Shown here in pieces: positions 8,900 through 18,157 of a DNA stretch of 64,000 nucleotides (within the stretch, counting starts at the first letter, position 1; the number at the start of each line of letters is the position of its first letter). Position numbers and translations under genes: made by a program. Source of the DNA: Pseudomonas proteolytica. GTDB lineage: Bacteria; Pseudomonadota; Gammaproteobacteria; Pseudomonadales; Pseudomonadaceae. Where the stretch lies: NCBI RefSeq assembly GCF_007858275.1, contig NZ_VFEV01000001.1, positions 1 to 64,000 of the forward strand, in the 5' to 3' direction. Below the pieces are notes generated by a model. It worked only from the letters and a program-made list of their open reading frames with translations, searched no databases and was not told the origin of the DNA.

Positions 8900-8912
8900 G
8901 TTATATTGTAAC
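8900..8912. promoter_or_regulatory. Zur box upstream of the TonB receptor
   Basis: GTTATATTGTAAC matches the gammaproteobacterial Zur palindrome GTTATAnTATAAC with one mismatch and sits 40 bases before the receptor start, over the expected core promoter. Zinc-bound Zur would repress here. Confidence 0.72.
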
Positions 8913-8952
8913 TATAAATATCCAACTCTCTGCTCGACCAAGGAACCCCCCG

Positions 8953-10971
8953 ATGTCCCTCTCCCCTCTCTGGCGCCTGACCCCGCTGGCGGCTGCCCTG
9001 TTGATCGGCTCCCAGGCCCACGCCCTGGAACTGCAACCCCAAGTCATCACCGGCAACCCCCTGGGCAGCCAGCAACTGGCCTCGCCCACGACGGTGCTGG
9101 AAGGCGATGACCTGACCCTGCAACAAAAAGGCAGCCTGGGCGAAACCCTGAACAAGCAGCCAGGGGTGTCGTCGTCGTACTTCGGCCCTGGCGCCAGCCG
9201 CCCGATCATCCGTGGCCAGGATGGCGACCGCATCCGCATCCTGCGCAATGGCGTCGGCGCGCTGGATGCCTCGTCGCTGTCCTATGACCATGCGGTGCCG
9301 CTGGACCCGGTCAACGTCGAGCGCATCGAGATCGTGCGCGGCCCGGCTGCCCTGCTCTACGGCGGCAGCGCCATTGGCGGCGTGGTCAACACCTTCGACA
9401 ATCGCATCCCCACCGAAGCCATCGAAGGCATCCACGGTGCCGGTGAACTGCGCTACGGCGGCGCCGACACCACCCGCAGCAGCGCCGGCAAACTGGAAGC
9501 CGGCAACGGCACCTTCGCCCTGCACTTGGATGCCAGCGCGCGGGAATTCAACGACCTGAAAATCCCCGGTTACGCCCGCAGCCGCCACGCCCCCCAAAGC
9601 GAGAATGGCCCCGGCAAAAACGGCCGCCTGGGCAACAGCGACGGACGCCAGGACGGCGGCGCGGTGGGCGGTTCCTACACGTGGGACGACGGTTATGCCG
9701 GGCTGTCCTACAGCAACTCCGACAGCAACTACGGCTCCCCCGCCGAACAGGATGTACGCATCCGCATGCAGCAGGAGCATTACGCGTTTGCATCGGAGAT
9801 TCGCAACCTGCAAGGCCCGTTTACCTCGGTCAAACTCGACGCCGGCTACACCGATTACGAACACCGCGAAATCGAAGGTGGCGAAACCGGCACCACCTTC
9901 AAGAACAAAGGCTATGAAGCACGCATCGAAGCGCGCCACCAGCCGATGGGGCCTTTCGATGGCATCGTCGGTGCCCAGGTCAGCCGTAGCGAATTCTCCG
10001 CCTTGGGCGAGGAAGCTTTCGTACCGCAGACCGATACCAATGCTGGCGCGCTGTTTATCCTCGAAGAAATGCAGGCCAGCGAACGCCTGAAACTGAGCCT
10101 GGGTGCACGCCTGGAGCACACCACCGTCGACCCGGACGGCAAAGGCAACGAGCGTTTCGCCAAGGCCAACAGCTCCAGCAGCTTCACCGCCGGCAGCCTG
10201 TCGTCGGGCGCGGTGTATACGCTGACGCCCATCTGGTCGCTGGCCGCGACCCTGGGCTATACCGAGCGCGCGCCGACTTTCTACGAGCTGTATGCCAACG
10301 GCGCCCACGTCGCCACCGGTACCTATGAAGCGGGTGATGCCAAGCTGTCGAAGGAAAAGGCCGTGGCCAGCGACCTGGCCCTGCGCTTTGACAATGGCAC
10401 CCACAAGGGCAGCTTCGGCGTGTTCTACAGCCACTTCTCCAACTACATTGGCTTGCTGAACAGCGGCCGCACCTTGAATGACGAGGGCGAAGAAGACGCC
10501 GATGGCATCCCGGAATACACCTACTCCGGCGTACGCGCACGTTTCGTCGGCTTCGAAGCCCAGGATCACTGGAAACTCAGCGAAGGGGCCTACGGCAAAT
10601 TCGCCCTGGAACTGTCGGGCGACTACACCCGCGCCACCAACCTGGATACCGGCGAAGCCTTGCCGCGCATCGCCCCACTGCGCTTGAACAGTGGTTTGTT
10701 GTGGGAACTGGACCGCTGGCAGGCGCGCATTGATGTCGAGCACGCTGCCGGCCAGGGCCGTGTACCGCGCAACGAAAGCGGGACCGACGGCTACACCACC
10801 CTGGGCGCCAGCGCCGGTTATCGCTTCAACCTGGGCGGCAGCCAATGGCTGGCGTTCGTCAACGGCGAGAACCTGACCAACCAGACCGTACGTTATGCCA
10901 GCTCGATCCTGCGCGATATTGCGCCGGCGCCGGGGCGCAGTGTGCAGGTGGGCTTGCGTACAACCTTCTAA
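8953..10971 (+). CDS. znuD: TonB-dependent zinc receptor, ZnuD type
   Basis: 672-residue outer-membrane receptor that imports zinc with TonB energy. It has a signal peptide (to about residue 24, ending AHA), a plug domain (VLEGDDLTLQQKGSLGETL, GASRPIIRGQDGDRIRIL, RIEIVRGPAALLYGGSAIGG) and a 22-strand barrel ending in Phe (VGLRTTF). The PTFYELYANGAHVATGTYE block and overall layout resemble neisserial ZnuD, and the Pseudomonas aeruginosa homologue (PA0781) lies near the same Lon/Icp pair. The start at 8953 follows AGGA and the Zur box; the longer frame would cross that box. There are fewer His-rich loops than in Neisseria. Xenosiderophore transport is the less likely alternative. Confidence 0.82.
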   Translation: MSLSPLWRLTPLAAALLIGSQAHALELQPQVITGNPLGSQQLASPTTVLEGDDLTLQQKGSLGETLNKQPGVSSSYFGPGASRPIIRGQDGDRIRILRNGVGALDASSLSYDHAVPLDPVNVERIEIVRGPAALLYGGSAIGGVVNTFDNRIPTEAIEGIHGAGELRYGGADTTRSSAGKLEAGNGTFALHLDASAREFNDLKIPGYARSRHAPQSENGPGKNGRLGNSDGRQDGGAVGGSYTWDDGYAGLSYSNSDSNYGSPAEQDVRIRMQQEHYAFASEIRNLQGPFTSVKLDAGYTDYEHREIEGGETGTTFKNKGYEARIEARHQPMGPFDGIVGAQVSRSEFSALGEEAFVPQTDTNAGALFILEEMQASERLKLSLGARLEHTTVDPDGKGNERFAKANSSSSFTAGSLSSGAVYTLTPIWSLAATLGYTERAPTFYELYANGAHVATGTYEAGDAKLSKEKAVASDLALRFDNGTHKGSFGVFYSHFSNYIGLLNSGRTLNDEGEEDADGIPEYTYSGVRARFVGFEAQDHWKLSEGAYGKFALELSGDYTRATNLDTGEALPRIAPLRLNSGLLWELDRWQARIDVEHAAGQGRVPRNESGTDGYTTLGASAGYRFNLGGSQWLAFVNGENLTNQTVRYASSILRDIAPAPGRSVQVGLRTTF

Positions 10972-10990
10972 CAGACACTGACCTGCAACC

Positions 10991-11080
10991 TGTGGGAGCT
11001 GGCTTGCCTGCGATAGCGGTGGGTCAGTCACTGAAAATAGTGACTGACCCACCGCTATCGCAGGCAAGCCAGCTCCCACA
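10991..11080. repeat. REPIN (tgtgggagctggcttgcctg family), perfect 42-bp arms
   Basis: Two 42-base arms (10991-11032 and 11039-11080) are perfectly complementary around a 6-base loop. No mismatch suggests a young or actively maintained copy. It follows znuD by 19 bases and could also end its transcript. Confidence 0.93.
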
Positions 11081-11284
11081 TTAGTTTTGCGGTGCCTGCA
11101 CCGACTGTTACCAAATCCGAAAGAATCCATCTTGCGATTAGCGCTTTCTCTCCCCGAGCCGGCGCTTTATCCTTGTCGGCAACAACCTGAAACGTTTCAT
11201 CCGCCTCTCAAACCTGACCCGTTGGCACCCGCCAATCGCGGTTTGCGTACTAAAACCAAAAACTATTAAGACCTGCCCTTGCCT

Positions 11285-12622
11285 ATGCCTGCTTTCCCAA
11301 CACTGCGCCTGTGCGCTGCGCTGCTGCCTTTGTGCCTGATCACCTGCGCCCAGGCCGCGCCGGCCTTTGACCGTGAGTCCCCGTGGATGCTGGGTGATTT
11401 CGGCGGCTCCCGGACAGCGCTGTCTGAACAAGGCTACGACTTCAAGATCGACTACACCGGTGAGATGGGCAGTAACCTGCACGGCGGCTCGAACCACGAC
11501 CGCACGGCGCGCTACAGCGATCAATGGGCCTTCGGCAGCCACCTGGACCTGCAGAAAATCCTCGGCTGGCAGGATGCCGAGTTCCAACTGACGATCACCG
11601 AGCGCAGTGGCAACAACATCACCAACGATCGCATCAACGATCCGCGGGTCGGCGGCTTTACCTCGTCCCAGGAAGTCTGGGGCCGTGGCCAGACCTGGCG
11701 CCTGACGCAGATGTGGTACCAGCAGAAGTTCTTCGACCAGAAGCTGGATATCAAGGCTGGGCGTTTTGGCGAAGGCGAGGACTTCAACAGCTTCCCCTGC
11801 GACTTCCAGAACCTGGCGTTCTGCGGCTCCCAAGTGGGCAACTGGGTCGGCGGCATCTGGTACAACTGGCCGGTGAGCCAATGGGCGCTGCGGGTCAAAT
11901 ACCACCTGACGCCCGAGTTGTACGCGCAAATCGGCGCCTATGAACAGAACCCCTCCAACCTCGAGCGCGGCAATGGCTTCAAGCTCAGCGGCAGCGGCAC
12001 CCAAGGCGCCCTGCTGCCGGTGGAGCTGGTGTGGACCCCGAAGATCCACGGCCTTGCTGGTGAATACCGCGCCGGCTATTACTACAGCAGCGCCAAGGCC
12101 AGCGACGTGTACAAGGACCGCAACGACCAGCCCGCGGCCGTCAGTGGCGAGGCCTATCGCAGCGCCTCCAGCAAGCACGGCGTGTGGCTGGGCGTGCAGC
12201 AGCAAGTCAGCAGCCTGGCCAGCGACAACACCCGGGGCTTGAGCGTGTTCGCCAACGCGACGATGCACGATAAGAAAACCAACGCAGTGGATAACTATGT
12301 CCAGGCCGGGGTGGTCTACAAAGGCCCGTTCGATGCCCGTGCCAAGGACGATATCGGCTTTGCCGTGGCTCGCGTCCACGTCAACCCGGCGTACCGCAAG
12401 AACGCCCAGGCCAGCAACCAGGCCCGCGCGGTGTACGACTTTGACGACGCCGCCTACCTGCCGGTGCAAGACACCGAATACAGCGCCGAACTCTATTACG
12501 GCGTGCACGTCAGCAACTGGCTGACGGTGCGCCCGAACCTGCAGTACATCCGTCATCCGGGGGCCGTCGCCCAGGTGGATGACGCGCTGGTCGGCGGGAT
12601 CAAGCTGCAAGCGTCCTTCTGA
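11285..12622 (+). CDS. OprB-family carbohydrate-selective porin
   Basis: 445-residue outer-membrane beta-barrel porin with a signal peptide (ending CAQAAPA), then SPWMLGDFGGSRTALSEQGYDFKI, the signature start of OprB porins, and a C-terminal Phe (LQASF). OprB proteins let glucose and other sugars into the periplasm. The next gene, 100 bases downstream, is the periplasm-facing glucose dehydrogenase, and P. aeruginosa has the same pair (PA2291-PA2290), so this porin likely feeds Gcd. The start is the ATG at 11285; a TTG six bases earlier is possible, and the ribosome site is weak. Confidence 0.88.
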   Translation: MPAFPTLRLCAALLPLCLITCAQAAPAFDRESPWMLGDFGGSRTALSEQGYDFKIDYTGEMGSNLHGGSNHDRTARYSDQWAFGSHLDLQKILGWQDAEFQLTITERSGNNITNDRINDPRVGGFTSSQEVWGRGQTWRLTQMWYQQKFFDQKLDIKAGRFGEGEDFNSFPCDFQNLAFCGSQVGNWVGGIWYNWPVSQWALRVKYHLTPELYAQIGAYEQNPSNLERGNGFKLSGSGTQGALLPVELVWTPKIHGLAGEYRAGYYYSSAKASDVYKDRNDQPAAVSGEAYRSASSKHGVWLGVQQQVSSLASDNTRGLSVFANATMHDKKTNAVDNYVQAGVVYKGPFDARAKDDIGFAVARVHVNPAYRKNAQASNQARAVYDFDDAAYLPVQDTEYSAELYYGVHVSNWLTVRPNLQYIRHPGAVAQVDDALVGGIKLQASF

Positions 12623-12722
12623 ATCGCAATAAACGCAATTAGCCCTGAACCAAGCCTGCGCGCAAACGTCATCTACAGTGAACAAGCGCGGGACTACCTT
12701 AAACGTCACGGAGAATCACACT

Positions 12723-15134
12723 ATGAGCACTGATGGTGCTTCAAGTCCAAGCCGCCTGCTGCCCAGGCTGCTGGGGATCTTGCTGCTGATCATGGGCCTG
12801 GCCTTGTTGGCCGGGGGCATCAAGCTGAGCATGCTCGGCGGGTCGCTGTACTACCTGCTGGCCGGTATCGGCATCACCCTGACCGGCCTCCTGCTGCTGG
12901 CCACCCGCCGTGCGGCGCTGGGCCTGTACGCGGTGGTGCTGTTCGCCAGTACCGTGTGGGCCCTGTGGGAAGTCGGCCTGGACTGGTGGCAGTTGGTACC
13001 GCGCCTGGCCCTGCTGTTTGGCTTGGGTATCGTCATGCTCCTACCGTGGTTCCGCCGCCCCTTGCTGCGTGGGCAACCTGCCCCGCTGGGCACTGGCGCG
13101 CTGAGCGTGGCCGTGGTGCTGGCCGGTGCAACCGCCGTGGCCAGCCAGTTCACCAACCCCGGAGAAATCAAAGGCCAACTGGACCGCGACGCGGTACCGG
13201 GCATGACCAATGCCGCGCCGGCCCAGGCCGATGGCGACTGGAACTCCTATGGCCGCTCGGCTTTCGGTGACCGCTACTCGCCCCTGGCGCAGATCACTGC
13301 GCAGAACGCGCACAAGCTGGTGCCGGCCTGGACCTATCGCACCGGCGACTTGCCTGGCCCTGGCGACCCCGGTGAAACCACCGCGGAAAACACCCCGCTG
13401 AAAGTCAACGGCATGCTCTACGTGTGCACGCCGCACAGCCAGGTGATCGCCCTTGACCCGGATACCGGCAAGGAAATCTGGCGTTTCGACCCTAAGCTCT
13501 CGACGCAGAAAGCCGAGAACTTCAAGGGCTGGGCGCACATGACCTGCCGTGGCGTGACTTATCACGATGACGCCGCCTATGCCGCCACCGAGCAAAGCCC
13601 GGCCACTGACGCCACTGCGCCAGCCGCCAATGCGTGCCCGCGCCGGATCTTCCTGCCGACCGCCGACACCCGCCTGATCGCCCTGAACGCCGACACCGGC
13701 AAGATGTGCGAAGACTTCGGTGACAAAGGCCAGGTCGACCTGGGCGCCAACATCGGCGCTTTCGCCCCAGGTGGCTACTACTCCACCTCGCCGCCCGCCG
13801 TTACCAAGAACCTGGTGGTGATTGGCGGTCACGTGACTGATAACGTCTCCACCGACGAGCCGAGCGGCGTGATCCGCGCGTTCGACGTGCACACCGGCAA
13901 GCTGGTGTGGAACTGGGACAGCGGCAACCCGGACGACACTACGCCGATTGCCGAAGGCAAGACCTACACCCGCAACTCGCCGAACATGTGGTCGATGTTC
14001 GCCGTCGACGAAAAACTCGGCATGCTCTACCTGCCGATGGGCAACCAGACCCCGGACCAGTTCGGTGGCTACCGCACGCCTGCGTCGGAACTGCACGCTG
14101 CCGGCCTGACAGCGCTGGATATCGACACCGGTAAAGTGCGCTGGCACTACCAGTTCACCCACCATGACCTGTGGGACATGGACGTGGGCGGCCAGCCGAG
14201 CCTGATCGACATCAAGACCGCCGCCGGCGTGAAACAAGCCGTGATGGCCTCGACCAAGCAAGGCAGCATCTACGTGCTGGACCGGGCGACCGGCGAGCCG
14301 GTGGTGCCGATCAACGAAATCCCTGTGCCGCAAGGCGCGGTGGCCGGTGATCACACTTCGCCAACCCAGCCCAAGTCCGACCTCAACTTCATGCCACCGC
14401 CCCTCAAGGAACGTGACATGTGGGGTGTGACTCCGTTCGACCAACTGCTGTGCCGGATCGACTTCAAGTCCCTGCGCTACGACGGCCCGTTCACCCCGCC
14501 ATCGCTGCAAGGCTCGATCGTCTACCCAGGCAACTTCGGCGTATTCGACTGGGGCGGCATCTCGGTTGACCCGGTGCGCCAGATCGCGTTCGTCAACCCG
14601 AGCTACATGGCGTTCAAATCGACCATGATCCCGGCCGAGAAAATCGCCGCCATGGGCCCGCGTGTCAGCGAGACCGAAGGCGTGCAGCCGAACAAAGGCA
14701 CGCCATATGGCGTGGTCCTGGAAGCGATGCTCTCGCCAATGGGCCTGCCCTGCCAGGCTCCGGCCTGGGGTTATGTGGCAGCCGTGGACTTGACCAACAA
14801 CAAGACCATCTGGATGCACAAGAACGGCACCGTGCGTGACAGCTCGCCGGTTCCCATCCCCCTGAGCATGGGCGTGCCAAGCCTGGGCGGGACCTTCACC
14901 ACTGCCGGTGGCGTGTCCTTCCTCAGCGGTACCCTTGATCAGTACCTGCGTGCCTATGACGTGAAAAACGGCAAGCAACTGTGGGAAGGCCGCCTGCCTG
15001 CAGGCGCACAGACCACCCCAATGACCTACACCGGCAAGGACGGCAAGCAGTACGTGCTGGTCGTGGCGGGCGGTCATGGTTCCCTGGGGACCAAGCAGGG
15101 TGACTATGTAATGGCGTTCAAACTGGCCGACTAA
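12723..15134 (+). CDS. gcd: PQQ-dependent membrane glucose dehydrogenase
   Basis: 803-residue quinoprotein that oxidises glucose to gluconolactone on the periplasmic side of the inner membrane and passes electrons to ubiquinone. About 145 N-terminal residues form five membrane helices, followed by an eight-bladed PQQ propeller (DWNSYGRSAFGDRYSPLAQI, GWAHMTCRGVTYHDD, GGYYSTSPPAVTKNLVVIGG, TSPTQPKSDLNFMPPPLKE, VVAGGHGSLGTKQGDYV). Length equals the family norm. GGAGA eight bases before the ATG fixes the start; the upstream open frame lacks such a site. It is the entry step of the direct oxidative glucose pathway and of gluconate-driven phosphate solubilisation. Confidence 0.97.
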   Translation: MSTDGASSPSRLLPRLLGILLLIMGLALLAGGIKLSMLGGSLYYLLAGIGITLTGLLLLATRRAALGLYAVVLFASTVWALWEVGLDWWQLVPRLALLFGLGIVMLLPWFRRPLLRGQPAPLGTGALSVAVVLAGATAVASQFTNPGEIKGQLDRDAVPGMTNAAPAQADGDWNSYGRSAFGDRYSPLAQITAQNAHKLVPAWTYRTGDLPGPGDPGETTAENTPLKVNGMLYVCTPHSQVIALDPDTGKEIWRFDPKLSTQKAENFKGWAHMTCRGVTYHDDAAYAATEQSPATDATAPAANACPRRIFLPTADTRLIALNADTGKMCEDFGDKGQVDLGANIGAFAPGGYYSTSPPAVTKNLVVIGGHVTDNVSTDEPSGVIRAFDVHTGKLVWNWDSGNPDDTTPIAEGKTYTRNSPNMWSMFAVDEKLGMLYLPMGNQTPDQFGGYRTPASELHAAGLTALDIDTGKVRWHYQFTHHDLWDMDVGGQPSLIDIKTAAGVKQAVMASTKQGSIYVLDRATGEPVVPINEIPVPQGAVAGDHTSPTQPKSDLNFMPPPLKERDMWGVTPFDQLLCRIDFKSLRYDGPFTPPSLQGSIVYPGNFGVFDWGGISVDPVRQIAFVNPSYMAFKSTMIPAEKIAAMGPRVSETEGVQPNKGTPYGVVLEAMLSPMGLPCQAPAWGYVAAVDLTNNKTIWMHKNGTVRDSSPVPIPLSMGVPSLGGTFTTAGGVSFLSGTLDQYLRAYDVKNGKQLWEGRLPAGAQTTPMTYTGKDGKQYVLVVAGGHGSLGTKQGDYVMAFKLAD

Positions 15135-15152
15135 GCCAGCCAGCAACAAAAG

Positions 15153-15180
15153 AGCCCCGCAATTGCGGGGCTTTTTATTT
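15153..15180 (+). terminator. Rho-independent terminator of gcd
   Basis: AGCCCCGCAATTGCGGGGCT is a perfect 20-base palindrome followed by TTTTATTT, 18 bases after the gcd stop. Confidence 0.95.
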
Positions 15181-15195
15181 GCAATACAACTCAAC

Positions 15196-15476
15196 TGTGG
15201 GAGCTGGCTTGCCTGCGGTAGGCATAGTTATCCACACAACTTTCAGATACTGCCGAACTCTCCCGTGGCGAGCGGGCTTGCCCCGCGCTGGGCTGCGAAG
15301 CAGCCCCAGAACCAGCCGCTACGGAGTATCTGGTACAGCGCATTCGGCCTGACTGGGGCTGCTTCGCAGCCCAGCGCGGGCGATGCGGCGTTCCGACAAG
15401 CCCGCTCGCCACAACAGCCCTGTCTGCTTGGTTTTAAATTGTGTGGATGGCTATGTCTATCGCACACAAGCCCACA
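15196..15476. repeat. Old REPIN split by insertion of a second REPIN
   Basis: The left outer half starts tgtgggagctggcttgcctg and runs on to atagttatccacacaa. The right outer half contains ttgtgtggatggctat, complementary to the latter with two changes, and ends with a decayed REP (ctatcgcacacaagcccaca). Between them sits a complete REPIN of another family (15265-15412). Confidence 0.75.
15265..15412. repeat. Inner REPIN (gtggcgagcgggcttg family)
   Basis: Head gtggcgagcgggcttgcc and tail gacaagcccgctcgccac, with a second inner stem (gggctgcgaagcagcccc against ggggctgcttcgcagccc). The right arm carries the extra cgatgcggcgttcc segment also found in the copy at 57135-57313. Confidence 0.88.
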
Positions 15477-15480
15477 TATT

Positions 15481-17817
15481 TCAGACAGTACTGCGGTCGC
15501 GGCGCATCCACATCTCAAAGGCCATGGCATTCAGCGGCCGGCTGATCAGGTAGCCTTGGGCCGTGTCGCAATTCCATTGCTTGAGCAGCCTCAAGCTCGG
15601 CTCGAACTCCACCCCTTCGGCCACGACCTTGAGCCCCAGGTTGTGGCTCATCTCGATGGTCGAACGCACGATCACCGCGTCGCCGCTGGTGCTGTCGAGG
15701 TTGCGTACAAAGGACTGGTCGATCTTCAGTTCCTGCACCGGCAGGCGCTGCAATTGGGCCAGGGACGAGTAGCCCGTGCCGAAGTCGTCCACCGACAGGC
15801 TGATGCCACAGCCACGCAGTTGCTCGAGGATGCGCAAGGCCTGTTCCGGGTTGTGCATGATCGCGCTTTCGGTGATCTCGAAAATCAACTGCCCGGCCAG
15901 CACCCCGTGCAGTTCCAGCAGCTCGGTCACCCGCGGCGCCAGCCCTTCGTCGCCCAGGTCGTCGACCGAGATGTTCACCGAAAGCTGCACCTCCTGCCCA
16001 CGCACGCTCCACTCTGCCAACTGGCGGATCGCTTCTTCGATCACCCAGTGAGTCAGGCTGGCCATGCTGCCGGAGCGTTCGGCCAGGGGGATGAATTCGG
16101 CGGGGGACACCAGGCCCAGGGTCGGGTGCTGCCAGCGCAACAGCGCTTCGGCCTGGCGCACGTAGCCGTGGCGCAGGTCGAGCTTGGGTTGATAACACAG
16201 GAACAATTCGTCTTCGATGGCGGCACGCCGCAGGTCGCGGATCAGGCTGATCTGGCGTTGGTGGGCGAGGTCTCGGTCCTGTTGATAGATCTGCAAATAG
16301 CCGGGCAGCGCGGAGGCATCGTGGCGGGCAATGGCGGCGCGGCTGATCAGTTCTTCAACCTGCAGGCCATCTTCGGGGTAGGCAGCAATGCCCATGCTCA
16401 CTTCGTGGCGCAATTCATCGCCACCGACCCGCTGCGGCTCGGTGAGCAGGCTGTAGAGGCGGTCGGCACGGGCCACGGCGCTGTCGAGCTTGGTGTTTTC
16501 CAGCAACACGAGAAATTCGCTGCCGGTAATGCGCGCCGCCGAATCCCCCGCCGCCAGGCTCGACAGCAGGCAGCGGCTGGCTTCACGGAGCATTTCCTCG
16601 ACGCCCTGGGGGCCGAAGCCTTCGTTGATCACCCGGTAGTTTTCGATCCCCAGGTACAGCAACACCACCGGCCGCCGCGCACTGATCGCACTGCCCAGGC
16701 GCTCCATGGCCAGGGCGCGGTTGGGCAGCCCGGTCAGGGCATCGTGCAAGGCGTTATGGGCCAGTTGTCGTTCACGCACGGCGATGCCGCTCTGCATCGC
16801 GTTGAAGGCGCGGGCCAGCAGGCCGAATTCATCCTTGCCACGCACCGCTACGGGCGTGCGGTAATCACCGGCGCCGATACGCTCGGCCGCCTGCACCAGG
16901 GCATCCAGCGGACGCGATACGCGGCGCGCCATCAGCAGTGCGCCCACCAGAGAAACCATCAAGGCCGCCAGGGCAATGCCGAGAAATTGCCGGTCCAGCG
17001 GCGCGAAGGATTGCAGGGCATGGTCCAGCGGGCTTTGCAGCAAAGCCATGACTTGCCCGCCATCGCCGGTGTTGGCCAGGGCCAGGACCTGGCTGAGAAA
17101 ACGCTGGCCGTGCCATTCGCTCATCTGCGCCAATGGGTTGATGTTCGAGTTCTGCAGCGCCTGGATAATAGCCGGGCGGTCCGCCAACGGCTGGGTGCTG
17201 AACAAGGTGCCTGGCTGGCCGTTGTCCAGGCTCATGAACGACACTTCCAGATTGCTCAGGGAGCGGAGTTCGGCGGCGAATACCTCATCCATGGCGAACC
17301 CCATGACCACCCGGGCGATGGGCAGCGGGTCCAGGACATCTTCCTGGACCAGCAGGAACGGTTGCCCGGCCAGGGCGACGATGAGCATTTGCAGGGAGTT
17401 GCGCCGCGCATGGCGCAGCGCCTGGGCATAGGGAAAGGCCTGTTGGGCAGGCACCCCATCGAGGGTACTGACGAGGACCTGCCCCTCGAGCCCCAGCACA
17501 AACACCTCGCTGCTGCGGATCCCCGTGCCGTGGCGCTGCAGGGCCGCGAGGATCTGTGCCGGCTGGCCTGCGGCAACTGCGCGGCGAAACTGCGCGTCCA
17601 CCGTGAGCCAGTCCAGGCCGTATTGCAGGCGGCGGCCACGCAAGTCCAGCAAGCGCTCGAACACTCGGCTACCGGTCTCCAATTGCACTTGGGCCTGGTT
17701 TTCCACGGCGCGGGAGGTAGCGCCCTGGACGGCGAAGTACACCGCGCCCACCACGACCAGCAGCAATAACGCCAACACCCCGGCCAGACGGGTCTGGAAG
17801 GCATGGCGCCATTTCAT
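15481..17817 (-). CDS. Membrane-bound EAL c-di-GMP phosphodiesterase with degenerate GGDEF
   Basis: 778-residue inner-membrane protein. Order: membrane helix (about 10-30), periplasmic sensor region (30-270), second helix (about 275-295), HAMP linker, GGDEF domain, EAL domain. The GGDEF signature is degraded to TGSEF, so cyclase activity is unlikely. EAL residues look complete: EALLRW, SVNIS, FEITES, DDFGTGYSS, LKIDQSFV, VAEGVE and the AQGY Gln, predicting c-di-GMP hydrolysis. The start at 17817 has a near-perfect AGGAGG seven bases upstream; longer ATG options lack one. It is divergent from lon across 400 bases. The ligand of the periplasmic domain is unknown. Confidence 0.92.
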   Translation of the reverse strand: MKWRHAFQTRLAGVLALLLLVVVGAVYFAVQGATSRAVENQAQVQLETGSRVFERLLDLRGRRLQYGLDWLTVDAQFRRAVAAGQPAQILAALQRHGTGIRSSEVFVLGLEGQVLVSTLDGVPAQQAFPYAQALRHARRNSLQMLIVALAGQPFLLVQEDVLDPLPIARVVMGFAMDEVFAAELRSLSNLEVSFMSLDNGQPGTLFSTQPLADRPAIIQALQNSNINPLAQMSEWHGQRFLSQVLALANTGDGGQVMALLQSPLDHALQSFAPLDRQFLGIALAALMVSLVGALLMARRVSRPLDALVQAAERIGAGDYRTPVAVRGKDEFGLLARAFNAMQSGIAVRERQLAHNALHDALTGLPNRALAMERLGSAISARRPVVLLYLGIENYRVINEGFGPQGVEEMLREASRCLLSSLAAGDSAARITGSEFLVLLENTKLDSAVARADRLYSLLTEPQRVGGDELRHEVSMGIAAYPEDGLQVEELISRAAIARHDASALPGYLQIYQQDRDLAHQRQISLIRDLRRAAIEDELFLCYQPKLDLRHGYVRQAEALLRWQHPTLGLVSPAEFIPLAERSGSMASLTHWVIEEAIRQLAEWSVRGQEVQLSVNISVDDLGDEGLAPRVTELLELHGVLAGQLIFEITESAIMHNPEQALRILEQLRGCGISLSVDDFGTGYSSLAQLQRLPVQELKIDQSFVRNLDSTSGDAVIVRSTIEMSHNLGLKVVAEGVEFEPSLRLLKQWNCDTAQGYLISRPLNAMAFEMWMRRDRSTV

Positions 17818-18110
17818 CCGCTTGCCTCCTGGCAGCGTGCCCGCGCCCCAGCTCAAGCGTCCTTTTGTCATACGCATCCCTCGCGACTGCAGAGCCGGTG
17901 TCAAATAAATGCCCGTTCACTGAGCACATTCGGAAAACCCAGATTAGCCGTCGCTGGGCAGAAGTAAACCTAATAAATGCGGGCGGTTGGCTGACATTAT
18001 TTTGACGACAGATCACCGTCTAAATGGCCCTGACAGGCCGTAAATCACCCCTGTTTTGTACCGGCGCGGCGCGAAAATCCGACTGGCCCACGCCCATAGG
18101 GCTGCTGCAC

Positions 18111-18128
18111 TGACATTCGAAAATGTCA
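18111..18128. promoter_or_regulatory. Dyad TGACATT-N4-AATGTCA upstream of the lon promoter
   Basis: Two perfect 7-base arms around CGAA, 30 bases before the -35 element of the lon heat-shock promoter. The size and position suit a dimeric regulator; no family can be assigned. Confidence 0.45.
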
Positions 18129-18157
18129 TGCAATTTGTTGCTAACAACGCGCCGCCA

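Noticed and set aside
7804..11130. Open frame of about 1,100 codons on the minus strand opposite znuD
   Set aside because: It is a GC-bias shadow of znuD. Only its last 207 codons (7804-8427) form a real gene with its own start overlapping VF530.
13041..15194. Open frame of 717 codons antisense to gcd
   Set aside because: Shadow of the gcd codon pattern; it also reads through the gcd terminator palindrome.
15163..17769. Open frame of 868 codons on the plus strand opposite the EAL gene
   Set aside because: Runs through the nested REPIN and mirrors the EAL gene; no protein family resemblance.
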